This document shows positions 11,971 to 23,240 of a stretch of DNA of 64,000 bases, piece by piece. Source of the stretch: Omphiscola glabra (lineage: Eukaryota > Mollusca > Gastropoda > Lymnaeidae); contig OZ024797.1 in assembly GCA_964017045.1 (NCBI GenBank), positions 12,927,062-12,991,061 on the forward strand, read 5' to 3'. The first letter of the stretch is position 1, and each line of letters opens with the position of its first letter. The position numbers and the translations under genes were made by a program. A model generated the notes under the pieces. It was not told the DNA's origin, ran no database searches, and saw only the letters and a list, made by a program, of their open reading frames with translations.

Positions 11971-13318
11971 AATCCTTTGTTCTCATATGTCTGTTTGTGT
12001 TAATAAAAAATACAAGTGTGAATCATTAAAATGAGCGACTAGATACCGCATTAACAGTCAACTTTGCTGGAAACCGTTGTCCATAGACCGAGCCATCGCG
12101 CATTTTTTACTGAACAAAAAAAAAAGTTTAATTTATAAATAAAAATACGTAGTTGACGAAAGATGACATACAACAATTGTGTTAGACTGTATCAAACTTC
12201 AGTTGAAAAAAAATACATTAATTCTGTGTTTTACGAATGACTGAGGTTTAAATATTTTCTCACCCCAAAAATAATATTCTAATTAACGTTGCCCTGATAT
12301 GCACTGCACGACATTATCATAGAAGAGATTTGTAACAATTAATTTTATAATGATGACTTTCTTAGCTCAAGCTGGGAGATACTTAATCACCTTTGGGAGT
12401 GCTCGGGTTTTTTTCCCCGGTCTTTTATTTTAATTTTAATTTTTTTAATTGACCGTCTTCGGGAGCGCTGTTAAAAATCACAACTCTTTTTCCCGTCAAG
12501 TGCGGAAACACGGGCAAGGCGTTAGCACCGAGTCTGTCCCTACTGGATTTCATGGCAGCCCCGGGGAGCATCGTCTTCTCGGCAGTGCTGAGTGATCCAC
12601 AGCGGGTCTGATGCCGAGCGCATCCCCCCTTCCTTTTCCCTCCCCTTTCCCTTGCTCTGAATTTGATGACTTTAGCAGAGTCGGCTGTCGGCTCACAGCG
12701 TGGAGCCTCGTTTGGTGCTTGGATACTCTCGAACCTGGAAACGCTGCGGATAGGGCGCACTTGGGGGCGTTAACTCTGACGGTTTATTTTTCAAACGTGT
12801 GACGAGTTTATGGATGCGGCAGGAAACCGATGGAGGGGGCCGGGGGGGGGGGTTAGTTAGGGGGGATGTAAACAAGGTAACTTGGTCTAATTGTTGAAAT
12901 TTCTTGTAATATGGAGACCAGGGGACAAACTGTGGAGGTTGGGGTGAGGGGAGGAGGACCGGGAAGGGGAGGAAGAATTCTGAAATTTCATAAATTAATC
13001 GCTTTTTTGTTTCTGATGCTTTGAAGACAAGATTTATATTTAGATAATTTCATAAAGTAATTTTTCATGAATTTTTAGAGCGATAAAAGATCACAGAAAG
13101 ACGTTTGGTCACAGACAAGACGGCCAACTGAAGAAGAAGTATACAACTGTCCCCAGGACCTTATGTTGAAACAAAAGTGCACATGTCACAATACGGCCAC
13201 TGGATCAGGACGATGATGGTAATGATGAATGAGGATGTCAGAAGCGTGAACCATAAGATAAAAGTTCCATTAAATGTATCATCAGAATAAGTTTTAAACT
13301 AGCCTTATTAATATTTCA
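11971..13318. other. Intergenic; GC-richer patch at 12460-12960
   Basis: The patch is CpG-richer than its surroundings and holds overlapping short ORFs on both strands (for example 12425-12760 minus), but none shows a known domain or a convincing splice structure. Confidence 0.35.
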
Positions 13319-13335
13319 TTTAAATACATATCAGG

Positions 13336-13384
<49 letters not shown>
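13319..13384. repeat. (TA)n microsatellite
   Basis: An uninterrupted run of about 30 TA dinucleotides. Confidence 0.95.
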
Positions 13385-13387
<3 letters not shown>

Positions 13388-13715
13388 CAATAAGTCTCCC
13401 ATCATAAAACGTTCAATTTTCATTACAACTCGCACGATCGCAAATTTAGGAATAAATAACCTAGACGGCTTCTTGTCGTCAAGGAAAACAAAAACAAATT
13501 TCGACTTTTAAGATAACCATTCTGTTTCATTTTAATGTTTGCTAAATTCTTAACTTTGACTTAAAACCGAATTGAAATGTAAACAGTCGGCGTGTAACAG
13601 TAGTCTTTGGTTCCATTCGATGATTCTCAAGTTGTTAACGCATCGGTACGGTTTCTTATGACATTAGAGTTCAATACTTTGAGAGAAACATCTTTCAGTT
13701 GAACTAAATGAGGCA

Positions 13716-13843
13716 ATTAGGCGTTAAATAAAATCAACTTCAGAAAGGACGTTAAATAAAATCAAATTCTAAATGGACGTTAAATAAAATCAACTTCAGA
13801 AAGGACGTTAAATAAAATCAACTTCAGAAAGGACGTTAAATAA
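13716..13843. repeat. Minisatellite, 28-bp unit, about 4.5 copies
   Basis: Core gacgttaaataaaatcaact, with one copy diverged (aaattctaaat). Confidence 0.9.
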
Positions 13844-14458
13844 CTAGTTGTTCATCTAGATTCTAGTAGGTGTCTACAAATTGAAGTTGATATTAATTGA
13901 TGCTAATAAACCACACGCCAAAAACAAAAAAAAGCCCATGTTTACTATTGCAGTTACAGTGCTACACAGATCAAGTCAAAGTTATACACTTCATAGAACT
14001 CAATGAAATTATAAAATGTTTTTGTGTGTTTTTTTTGTTTTGTTTTTTGTTTTTTGTTTTTTTTTTTGTTGTTTTTTTGTATTTTAACATCCCAAAACTT
14101 TGAACACATTCAGGGTTTAATAGCATTTTACTAATTTTTGGATAAATTTGACAAGTGTTTCTAACTTTATTAATGTTAATGGAATAGTTGTCCAAAAAGA
14201 CTTGACAGTTGGTCCAAAGCGGGTCTCAAAGCTATTTTCCGGCGGCCCTCAGGGTAAATTCTCTGACAAAAACCCACTCGTGGCAATATTTTATTATGGC
14301 TCCTAGAACTCTTTTATGGATCCTAGGTGTCTTTTATGGCTACTAGATGTCTTTATGGCTTAGTTTTAACGATTTTGTTCTTTCATTTCAAGCTCATTAT
14401 TTTCATATCTTGAGAACCGCCAGTCTGAGGCAGCTAATTACTTTCTGTTCTTAGCGTT
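13844..14458. other. AT-rich intergenic with T-rich tract
   Basis: A T/G-rich low-complexity run lies at about 14028-14080. No gene is seen. Confidence 0.4.
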
Positions 14459-15010
14459 ATGAACCAGTCGCTGGGGTATGAAATAAAGCACGTTCCCGTC
14501 TTCTCGTTATCAGCCCACCATTATTCGTGGACCTTGATAAGGAGTGTCAATCACATCGACATGATCGACCACTTTGTTAATCAGTGTTATATGGGACATA
14601 AAAACTATGACATTGTTTATTTACATGTCTATGCAGCCAACGACATGCTTGATGAAGATGAGTCGAACTACATGGTCATAATAGAGGGGTCGAACTACAT
14701 AGTGATAATAGAGGAGTCGAACTACATAGTCATAATAGAGGAGTCGAACTACATAGTCATAATAGAGGAGTCGAACTACATAGTCACAATAGAGGGGTCG
14801 AACTACATAGTCATAATAGAGGGGTCGAACAACATAGTCATAATAGAGGAGTCGAACTACATAGTCACAATAGAGGGGTCGAACTACATAGTCATAATAG
14901 AGGGGTCGATCTACATAGTAACAATAGAGGAGTCGATCTACATAGTCATAATAGAGCTAAATTGTCATATTAGAGGAGACGAACTAAATGGTCATAATAC
15001 TAATATATGA
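14459..15010 (+). other. 183-codon ORF ending in a 9-residue repeat tract; doubtful gene
   Basis: An ATG-initiated open frame has about 70 non-repetitive residues (starting MNQSLGYEIKHVPVFSL), then about eleven copies of a 9-residue unit of type ESNYIVIIE made by a 27-bp minisatellite (about 14674-14960). The repeat keeps this frame and most differences are conservative (I/T, E/G). There is no signal peptide, domain match, or flanking splice signal I trust. It could be a small secreted or structural protein, but a minisatellite falling by chance in an open frame is more likely in this repeat-rich window. Confidence 0.2.
14674..14960. repeat. Minisatellite, 27-bp unit, about 11 copies
   Basis: Core gaactacatagtcataata, the array inside the 14459-15010 open frame. 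Confidence 0.9.
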
Positions 15011-15065
15011 TAGCCTGACGTTTAAGAAATTGGAATTAATTAGTTTACAAAGATATCTTACAAAG

Positions 15066-15180
15066 CTATCTGACAAATGCTATCTTACAATGCTATCTTA
15101 CAATGCTATCTTACAATGCTATCTTAAATGCTATCTTACAATGCTATCTTACAATGCTATCTTACAATGCTATCTTAAAA
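15066..15180. repeat. Minisatellite, 13-bp unit, about 9 copies
   Basis: Core tgctatcttacaa; some copies lack four bases. Confidence 0.9.
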
Positions 15181-15326
15181 TCACTCATAATCTCGTACAG
15201 TATCACTATATATTAAATATACAGAATTATATCATAAACTCTGTAAGATTTTGAGGTTTATTTCTACAAGGGAAATATTCCATCTTCTAAGTGCTATGGT
15301 GCTGTTTCTTATCTCGGCTTTGTCGA

Positions 15327-15610
15327 GTGTGTCGGCGAGTGTGTCGGCGAGAGTGTCGGCAAGTGTGTCGGCAAGTGTGTCGGCAAGTGTGTCGGCATGT
15401 GTGTCGGCGAGTGTGTCGGCGAGTGTGTCGGCGAGTGTGTCGGCGAGTGTGTCGGCAAGTGTGTCGGCAAGTGTGTCGGCGAGTGTGTCGGCGAGTGTGT
15501 CGGCGAGTGTGTCGGCGAGTGTGTCGGCGAGTGTGTCGGCGAGTGTGTCGGCGAGTGTGTCTGCGAGTGTGCAGGCGAGTGTGTCGGCAAGTGTGTCAGC
15601 GAGTGTCTAT
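15327..15610. repeat. Minisatellite, 12-bp unit, about 24 copies
   Basis: Core gtgtcggcgagt, with variants gcaagt. All three plus frames and one minus frame are open, giving (SASV)n, (CRRV)n and (VGEC)n strings. I regard none as a protein. Confidence 0.95.
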
Positions 15611-15945
15611 CAGTGTCTGTGAGTTTCACTATTTTTGTATAATTCCCGCCCGTTTTGACAGTTTGTTATGACGGTTTGTTGTGAGAAACTTGACAGTATA
15701 TTCGACATCGCCAGACAGGTGAAGGGCGTGCGATTTTTTAAACGTGAAAAGAATTGAATTGTGCAACGGAACGGAATTTATGTAAACTGGCCAAGTTGTG
15801 AAGAATTGACCAATGCAATGGAAGTATTAGATATTGGCCATTTTGTACCAATTTTCCCTCCCTTTGTTGTTGTAAGTTGATGTTTTTTCATAATAAATTT
15901 GACATCGTTGCGGGCAGTCAAATGTCGTTCGATTAAGTTGTTCCT

Positions 15946-16082
15946 CGATGTTGTTAGATTAATTTGTCTCTCATTGTTATTAGATTAATTTTTCCCATAA
16001 TGTCATTAGATTCATTTGTCTCTCAATGTCATTAGATTAATTTGTCTCTCAATGTCATTAGATTAATTTGTCTCTCAATGCA
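15946..16082. repeat. Short minisatellite, about 26-bp unit, 5 copies
   Basis: Core cattagattaatttgtctct. The leftmost copies are diverged. Confidence 0.8.
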
Positions 16083-16191
16083 AAGGTGAATAAGATTTAG
16101 CTCTCAAAAAGGTTGGTAAAAATTAGTTTCAAAAATTTTATGTCAAGCTAGATAAAGTGAAACGAATGAAACGAAAGCCTCCAAAACAAAG

Positions 16192-17180
16192 GTACCAAAA
16201 AACAAAGCTACCAAAACATAGCTACCAAAACATAGCTACCAAAACATAGCTACCAAAACATAGCTACCAAAACATAGCTACCAAAACATAGCTACCAAAA
16301 CATAGCTACCAAAACATAGCTACCAAAACATAGCTACCATAACATAGCTACCAAAAAAAGGCTACCACACCAAAGCTACCAAAACATAGCTACCAAAACA
16401 TAGCTACCAAAACATAGCTACCAAAACATAGCTACCAAAACATAGCTACCAAAACATAGCTACCAAAACATAGCTACCAAAACATAGCTACCAAAACATA
16501 GCTACCAAAACATAGCTACCAAAACATAGCTACCATAACATAGCTACCAAAACATAGCTACCATAACATAGCTACCAAAACATAGCTACCAAAACATAGC
16601 TACCATAACATAGCTACCAAAAAAAGGCTACCACACCAAAGCTACCAAAACAAGGCTACCAAAACATAGCTACCAAAACATAGCTACCAAAACATAGCTA
16701 CTAAAACATAGCTACCAAAACATAGCTACCAAAACATAGCTACCAAAACATAGCTACCATAACATAGCTACCAAAAAAAGGCTACCACACCAAAGCTACC
16801 AAAACAAGGCTACCAAAACATAGCTACCAAAACAAGGCTACCAAAACAAGGCTACCAAATCATACCTACCAAAAAAAGGCTACCACACCAAAGCTACCAA
16901 AACAAGGCTACCAAAACATAGCTACCAAAACAAGGCTGCCAAAACAAGGCTACCAAAACATAGCTACCAAAAAAAGGCTACCAAAACAAGGCTACCAAAT
17001 CATAGCTACCAAAACAAGGCTACCAAAACAAAGCCACCAAAACAACGCCACCAAAACAAGGCTACCAAAACAAGGCTACCAAATCATAGCTACCAAAACA
17101 AGGCTACCAAAACAAAGCCACCAAAACAACGCCACCAAAACAAAGCTACCAAAACAAGGCTGTCAAAACAAGGCTACCAC
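16192..17180. repeat. Minisatellite, 14-bp unit, about 70 copies
   Basis: Core aaaacatagctacc. The left two-thirds is almost uniform; the right third is dominated by variants reading aaggctacc and aaagccacc. A block containing aaaaaaaggctaccacacc recurs several times, showing higher-order duplication. Confidence 0.95.
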
Positions 17181-17747
17181 AATTTTTGTTTTATTAAAAG
17201 AGCAGAGTTAGACCAGCTGACTCAGAACACGGCGTGTTGCGTAAGGGAAATGTCTAAATGCCGATCATTAGATTTTTTTTAATGCCTAGGAATAATTAAA
17301 TGGTTATTACAAGTGCCAATATTACTCTCAAAATGATTAGAACTTCAAATCATCATTTCCTTTAAGAATGTTATATATAGCGAGTGTGTAAGCTCGGGGA
17401 ATAAGGGGATATTTACACGATTTTAAAACAAGCATAAGTCGCATTGGCTCCCCGCCTGTCACGTGACATTCCTCCGCCACTGCAGAGGTCAGAGTGTTGG
17501 GGTACCGCGGTCGTGATGGCTTCCTGGTAATGAGAGCTGATTTCTTACCAGCAATTAACATAGCGAGACTAGGGGCTAGAGAGTACAGTGAGCTGTCACT
17601 CACCATGGTATGTGAGACCTGACATGTTCAATTCCTAGACCAGAATGAAGGTGTGGGGGGAGGGTGTATGCAGGAATTAAGGGAAATGTCGGAAGATTTA
17701 GACCGAGATTTGCTGATGGTGTAATGACAAACGACCTGCACCTGTGT
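17181..17747. other. Unique spacer
   Basis: A minus-strand 89-codon ORF (17337-17606) has protein-like composition but no recognisable family or flanking splice pattern. Nothing else is supported. Confidence 0.3.
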
Positions 17748-18095
17748 TACATTAGAACATCCCCATCACATTAGAACATCCCCATCACATTGGAACATCC
17801 CCATCACAATAGAACATCCCCATCACATTAGAAGATCGCCATCACATTAGAACATCCCCATCACATTAGAACATCCCCATCACATTAGAACATCACCATC
17901 ACATTAGAACATCCCCATGGAATCACATTAGAACATCGCCATCACATTAGAACATCCCCCTCACATTAGAACATCGCCATCACATTAGAACATCCCCATC
18001 ACATTAGAACATCCCCATCACATTAGAACATCATCATCACATTAGAACATCACCATCACATTAGAACATCACCATCACATTAGAACATCACTAAT
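17748..18095. repeat. Minisatellite, 18-bp unit, about 19 copies
   Basis: Core cacattagaacatcccc, with atcgcc and atcacc variants. Confidence 0.93.
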
Positions 18096-18537
18096 CACTT
18101 TAGAATTTAGAATATTCTCTACTGGCAAAATACATGTGTACATTGAGCATGCATGATTTTAAATAGTATAGAATAGATTCTGTATAGAATGGTGCACAAG
18201 GGATGCACATTTGTGCACTTTTGATGTAGATCGGAGTGGGAAATAAAATGTACGAACCAAAGAACGGAGTAGTAATTTGTGTTTGTTTGTTTTGTTTTAC
18301 TCGTGTCATGACATCAGCGGCGTAAGCTTGGAATGGAACACCTGGTCAATCACACCTAAGTTATTGTTTTGTGTTGTTGGTTTTTTTTGTTGTTGTTTTT
18401 TTTCTCCTTGCTAGAGTTTAATTTGACATTTATGCACTCGATGTTGTGTATTGTCACACTGAATTATGCCCCCCCCCCAAACACACACCCCCCAACCCAA
18501 AAAATAAATCAATAAATAAATCAAGACTGGCACTCAC
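18096..18537. other. Intergenic sequence
   Basis: Low-complexity T/G tract near 18360-18402 and a C/A-rich tract near 18471-18500; no gene. Confidence 0.4.
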
Positions 18538-18662
18538 TTTTTTTTCTTTCTAATTCCAATTTCTTTCTTTTTTTTCTTTCTAATTCAAATTTCTTTCTTT
18601 TTTTTCTTTCTAATTCCAATTTCTATCTTGTTTTTCTTTCTAATTCCAATTTCTTTTTTTTT
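18538..18662. repeat. Pyrimidine-rich minisatellite, 30-bp unit, 4 copies
   Basis: Core tttctttctaattccaattt. Confidence 0.85.
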
Positions 18663-19659
18663 TTTAATTAGATCTAAATAATAAGACACATTTAATATTA
18701 TTGGGTCACTGAGCAAGATTGTAAACTGCCAATGACAAGATCGAAACTAAGTTTTGATTTATTAATTTAAAAATAATATTTTAATTAAATGCGATCCAAA
18801 ACAAGGAAGCTCCCTTGCTCACGACATCAAGTAGTTTCAAAATCTGCATCTGCCATCCAACATGAGCTCAAATTGTTGTACTTCTTATGAATGATTGTTA
18901 CTCTTGAGTAAATCCGCTGGCAACGTAATTTAAAGTACGTTCTGCGTACGGACAGTGAGATAATATATTTCATTATAAAGGGTTACATTAAACATTCAAT
19001 ATATCATTTATGTCTTGGTGTGCGAGTTTATTCTGTGTTATAAATGTATATTGTACTTAACTAAAAGAAAACAATTTTTAATATTTCTCACATCTTCTAA
19101 ATTTTTTAGTTCGTACATTTTACTGATTCATATTTTATAGAATCTAAACTATTCTTTATTATACGTTTGATATATTTGTTTCGTATTCTCTGAATTCTCA
19201 AAACTCGGATGGTTTATTTTGGTTATTGTCCGGCGTTCAAATTTGGTTTTAACTTTGAATTTCTAGCAGCCTATCCGCGCCTGCTATAATGCCTACCTAC
19301 ACTCTTAGTGTCTGGGGCACAACAGTTTTATTGCCTGACATAAATCAACCACGGCCTATAACTCGCCTCCCTAACGTCCCCCCCCCCCCCCGTTTTTCTC
19401 TCCCTTGCTTTTATCTCAACAGACACTAAATTCCATCCACAACTCTTACAGCAGCTAACTCTAAATCATTATTTTAAAACGTTTTTCCTGTGAACCAGAA
19501 TTCAACCCCCTCTCCCTCAACCCCCCTCGCCGAACCAACATTTGAACACCCCCCACCCACCCTCCCACCCCCACTTACCAAAACGGACCCCTGATTTTTA
19601 CATTATTTTCTCTACTGGAAATTTCTGAATTGACTTCAAACAAATTAATAATCATGATT
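18663..19659. other. AT-rich unique sequence with C-rich tracts
   Basis: No ORF or element is supported. C runs occur at about 19379-19390 and a C/A-rich patch at about 19505-19575. Confidence 0.4.
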
Positions 19660-19830
19660 TCTGTGACGTCTGTGACGTCTGTGTGTCATTGCATGTAGCA
19701 TATGTTTCCGTGACGTCTTTCACTGCATGTAGCATCTGTTTCTGTGACGTCTGTGTGTCATTGCATGTAGCATCTGTTTCCGTGACGTCTGTATGTCATT
19801 GCATGTAGCATCTGTTTCCGTGACGTCTGC
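19660..19830. repeat. Minisatellite, about 38-bp unit, 4-5 copies, with repeated TGACGTC
   Basis: Core catgtagcatctgtttccgt followed by gacgtctg. Each unit carries TGACGTC, seven of eight bases of a CRE site. Confidence 0.85.
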
Positions 19831-20452
19831 TGCAGTCGTAATGCCCATTAGTCTGTTGCATCACTTTCTATAAACCTGCTCATATGAATGAAATTTCCAG
19901 CATTGAAGAAACTTGATGTTCTTCGTTTTTTCAATAGCAACTCGAGAAATAAACATACTGATGAAATACAATAATACAGCCAAAGTTGGGGGATTTGGGG
20001 GAGGGGTACATTTCCCCTCCTTCTCCCCCAAAACTATTTTATTTTTATTCAATAAAACGTCTGATATGTGATTTCAGTTTATTAACAGATTTAGGCTGGC
20101 TTACAAGTAGTCAGCTGTTAAAAGTCAATGGATTCACCACTATCGTTAACATGTATGTGTCCCGGGCCAGACCTAAAACATATGTTCCACGAAAAGGGTT
20201 GATAACATATGTGGCACGCAGACTTATTGTCAATGGCACAGAGATTTTAACAAACTAATTAACGAATGGCAATAAAGAGGCGTCTTATAAAGTGGACTTA
20301 CAAGACTGATGGGTTATAGGTTGGACTTATAAGACTGATGTGTCTTATAAGGTGGACTTGTAGATTGATAAAACGGTAATTAACATAGAAATCACCTTGG
20401 AACATAATTATCAAAGGGTTGCCGAGCCCTGGTCTACGTCATTCACTTTAAA
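19831..20452. other. Unique spacer
   Basis: Short imperfect repeats around 20277-20365 (cttataaggtggactt type). No gene is seen. Confidence 0.35.
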
Positions 20453-21052
20453 CACAATACGACAGATTTTACAAAGTGCATAGAAGACAATAGGACAGAT
20501 TTTACAGAGTGCATAGAAGACATTAAGACAGATTTTACAGAGTGCATAGAAGACATTAAGACAGATTTTACAGAGTGCATAGAAGACATTAAAACAGATT
20601 TTGCAGAGTGCATAGAAGACAGCAAAGACAGATTTTACAGAGTGCATAGAAGACATTAAGACATATTTTACAGAGTGCATAGAAGACATTAAGACAGATT
20701 TTACAGAGTGCATAGAAGACATTAAGACAGATTTTACAGAGTGCATAGAAGACAGCAAAGACAGATTTTACAGAGTGCATAGAAGACAATAAGACATATT
20801 TTTACAGAGTGTATAGAAGACAATAAGAAAAATTTTACAGAGTGCATAGAAGACAATAAGACAGATTTTACTGAGTGCATAGAAGACAATAAGACAGATT
20901 TTACCGAGTGCATAGAAGACAATAAGACAGATTTTACAGAGTGCATAGAAGACAATAAGACATATTTTACCGAGTGCATAGAAGACATTAAGACAGATTT
21001 TACCGAGTGCATAGAAGACAATAAGACAGATTTTACAGAGTGCATAGACGAC
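20453..21052. repeat. Minisatellite, 33-bp unit, about 18 copies
   Basis: Core acagattttacagagtgcat. The 33-bp period keeps several minus frames open (MSSMHSVKSVL-type strings), which I reject as genes. Confidence 0.95.
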
Positions 21053-21243
21053 ACAAGCGGAGTGTGCAATGTGATACTTGTTATGTGTTACGTTTAATAC
21101 AACTTGTTTCATAGTGTGGTCGGCCTACTTGGGACATTTCAAATCCTATAAACTTTTTGTTTGTGACGAACCAAACTTGACATTAAATTCCAGATCCATG
21201 GATTAAATTACATGATTGTTAAACTGACAGTTCTGTTTTAGTG

Positions 21244-21450
21244 AAAACCTTTGTATGTATACAACTAAAAGTTGGTAAACATTGTATGTATAAAACTAAA
21301 AGTTGGTAAACATTGTATGTATAAAACTAAAAGTTGGTAAACATTGTATGTATACAACTAAAAGTTGGTAAACATTGTATGTATACAACTAAAAGTTGGT
21401 AAACACTGTATGTATACAACTAAAAGTTGGTAAAAATTGTAAGTATAAAA
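21244..21450. repeat. Minisatellite, 31-bp unit, 6-7 copies
   Basis: Core actaaaagttggtaaacatt. Confidence 0.92.
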
Positions 21451-21504
21451 GTAAAACCTAGCACATACTTATTTACGCAAACATGACGGATGTGAGAGCA
21501 TCTC

Positions 21505-21800
21505 ATACACATACACAAAGAAAATTTAAGCATGCACATATACAGCCACACTCCCACACATACACACACATACACAAAGAAAACTTAAGCATGCACATAT
21601 ACAGCCACACTCCCACACATACACACACATACACAAAGAAAACTTAAGCATGCACATATACAGCCACACTCCCACACATACACACACATACACAAAGAAA
21701 ACTTAAGCATGCACATATACAGCCACACTCCCACACATACACACACATACACAAAGAAAACTTAAGCATGCACATATACAGCCACACTCCCACACATACC
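21505..21800. repeat. Minisatellite, 59-bp unit, 5 copies
   Basis: Core aagcatgcacatatacagcc plus a CA-rich half. Copies are almost identical, so the expansion looks recent. Confidence 0.92.
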
Positions 21801-22016
21801 CACTCATTCACACACAAACAAAAACCTACTGATTTGAGTGATTGATTTTTCTTTTATAATAATATCAGTCAGACCATTTGCAGAAAGTAATTGTATGTGA
21901 ACATGTATGTATTTTTCATACGTGATATCTATTGATTAAACTAATCTAACCAGCTTCTGTTGTTGTTTTTAAATATGAACTTTACATAGGTTGTTACAAA
22001 ATTGTGTACATTGAGA

Positions 22017-22735
22017 GGATGATTTGTGTGAAGATGATTTGTGTGAGGATGATTTGTTTGAGGATGATTTGTGTAAGGATGATTTGTGTAATGATGATTT
22101 GTGTGAGGATGATTTGTGTAAGGATGATTTCTGTAAGGATAATTTGTGTGAGATGATTTGTGTGAGGATGATTTGTGTGAGGATGATTTGTGTAAGGATG
22201 ATTTGTGTAAGGATGATTTGTGTAAGGATGATTTGTGTGAAGATGATTTGTGTGAGGATGATTTGTGTAAGGATGATTGTGCCAATATTATTTGTGTGAG
22301 GATGATTTGTGCCGGATGATTTGTGTGAGGATGATTTGTGCCGGATGATTTGTGTGAGGATGATTTGTGCCGGATGATTTGTGTGAGGATGATTTGTGTG
22401 AGGATGATTTGTGCCGGATGATTTGTGTGAGAATGATTTGTGTGAGGATGATTTTTGCCAAGATGATTTGTGTGAGGATGATTGTGCCAATATTATTTGT
22501 GTGAGGATGATTTGTGTAAGGATGATTTGTGCCAATATTATTTGTGTGAGGATGATTGTGCCAATATTATTTGTGTGAGGATGATTTGTGTGAGGATGAT
22601 TTGTGCCAGGATTATTTGTGTGAGGATGCTTTATATGAAGATGATTTTTGCGAGAACGATTTGTGCCAGGATGATGTGTGTGTGAGAATGATTTGAGTGA
22701 GGATGATTTGTGTGAGGATGATTTGTGTGGGTCAG
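22017..22735. repeat. Minisatellite, 15-bp unit, about 47 copies
   Basis: Core gtgtgaggatgattt, interrupted by recurring variants with gtgccggatga and gtgccaatatta. These form higher-order blocks in the middle and right parts. Confidence 0.95.
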
Positions 22736-22783
22736 TTATAATATTATTTTTTATCACACTCATCGAAAAAAACGTGTGGGATA

Positions 22784-23010
22784 TTTTGATATACAGAGGC
22801 GTAGCGTAGGGGGGGGGCAGGGGTACAGATGTACCCGGGCGCCAGCTAGTTAGGGGCACCAAAATGTGCTTTGGTATTATTTTATTGATGACAATAATGG
22901 GTTTGAGAGTTGAATAAAAGGAAAAGAGGGCGCTTTAAAATGAATCTTGTCCCCGGGCGCGAATCTTGTCCCCGGGCGCCAAACACTCTAGCTACACCTT
23001 TGTTTTGATA
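22784..23010. mobile_element. Probable hAT-type MITE, GGCGTAGC termini
   Basis: The 8-bp repeat ttttgata flanks the element (22784-22791 and 23003-23010). Its ends read cagaggcgtagc (from 22794) and, reversed, caaaggtgtagc: imperfect inverted repeats. The interior has a G-rich left part and a tandem pair of gaatcttgtccccgggcgc. It is non-coding and resembles the element at 33703-33889 at its termini. Confidence 0.65.
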
Positions 23011-23240
23011 CCATGAGTGATATAACAACAGGGCTGCCATCTACGCCACTGCTGTCTTCTTCCGATATATCTAACGGATGGTTTTCGTTGTTCTCTCGAA
23101 CCTCTGCTCTTAATTTATTGATGTACGAATATCTTGACAAAGCATCGTGTTTTAAACAGTTGCGTCCGGCACTGTACCGGCACTGTACTGGCACTGTACC
23201 GGCACTGTACTGGCACAGTTATCTTTCGAATATGTCAACT
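23011..23240 (-). other. Possible exon or transposon fragment (minus strand)
   Basis: A minus ORF (22988-23194) has protein-like text, including KLRAEVRENNENHPLDISEE, and is followed by a possible donor ATG/GTATCA near 23013. I do not recognise a family. Short duplications of a ggcactgtac type at 23170-23215 interrupt the upstream side. Confidence 0.2.

Noticed and set aside
12425..12875. GC-richer patch with overlapping ORFs as a possible gene
   Set aside because: No domain, no consistent splice borders, and ORFs on both strands suggest composition only.
15251..15671. (SASV)n or (CRRV)n proteins, possibly silk-like
   Set aside because: The 12-bp unit is open in every plus frame and one minus frame; no signal peptide plus conserved tail is seen.
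21969..22862. 297-codon minus ORF rich in HKSSSHKSS and ILTQIILTQ
   Set aside because: Frame changes character wherever the 15-bp array has an indel, so it reflects repeat phase, not a protein.
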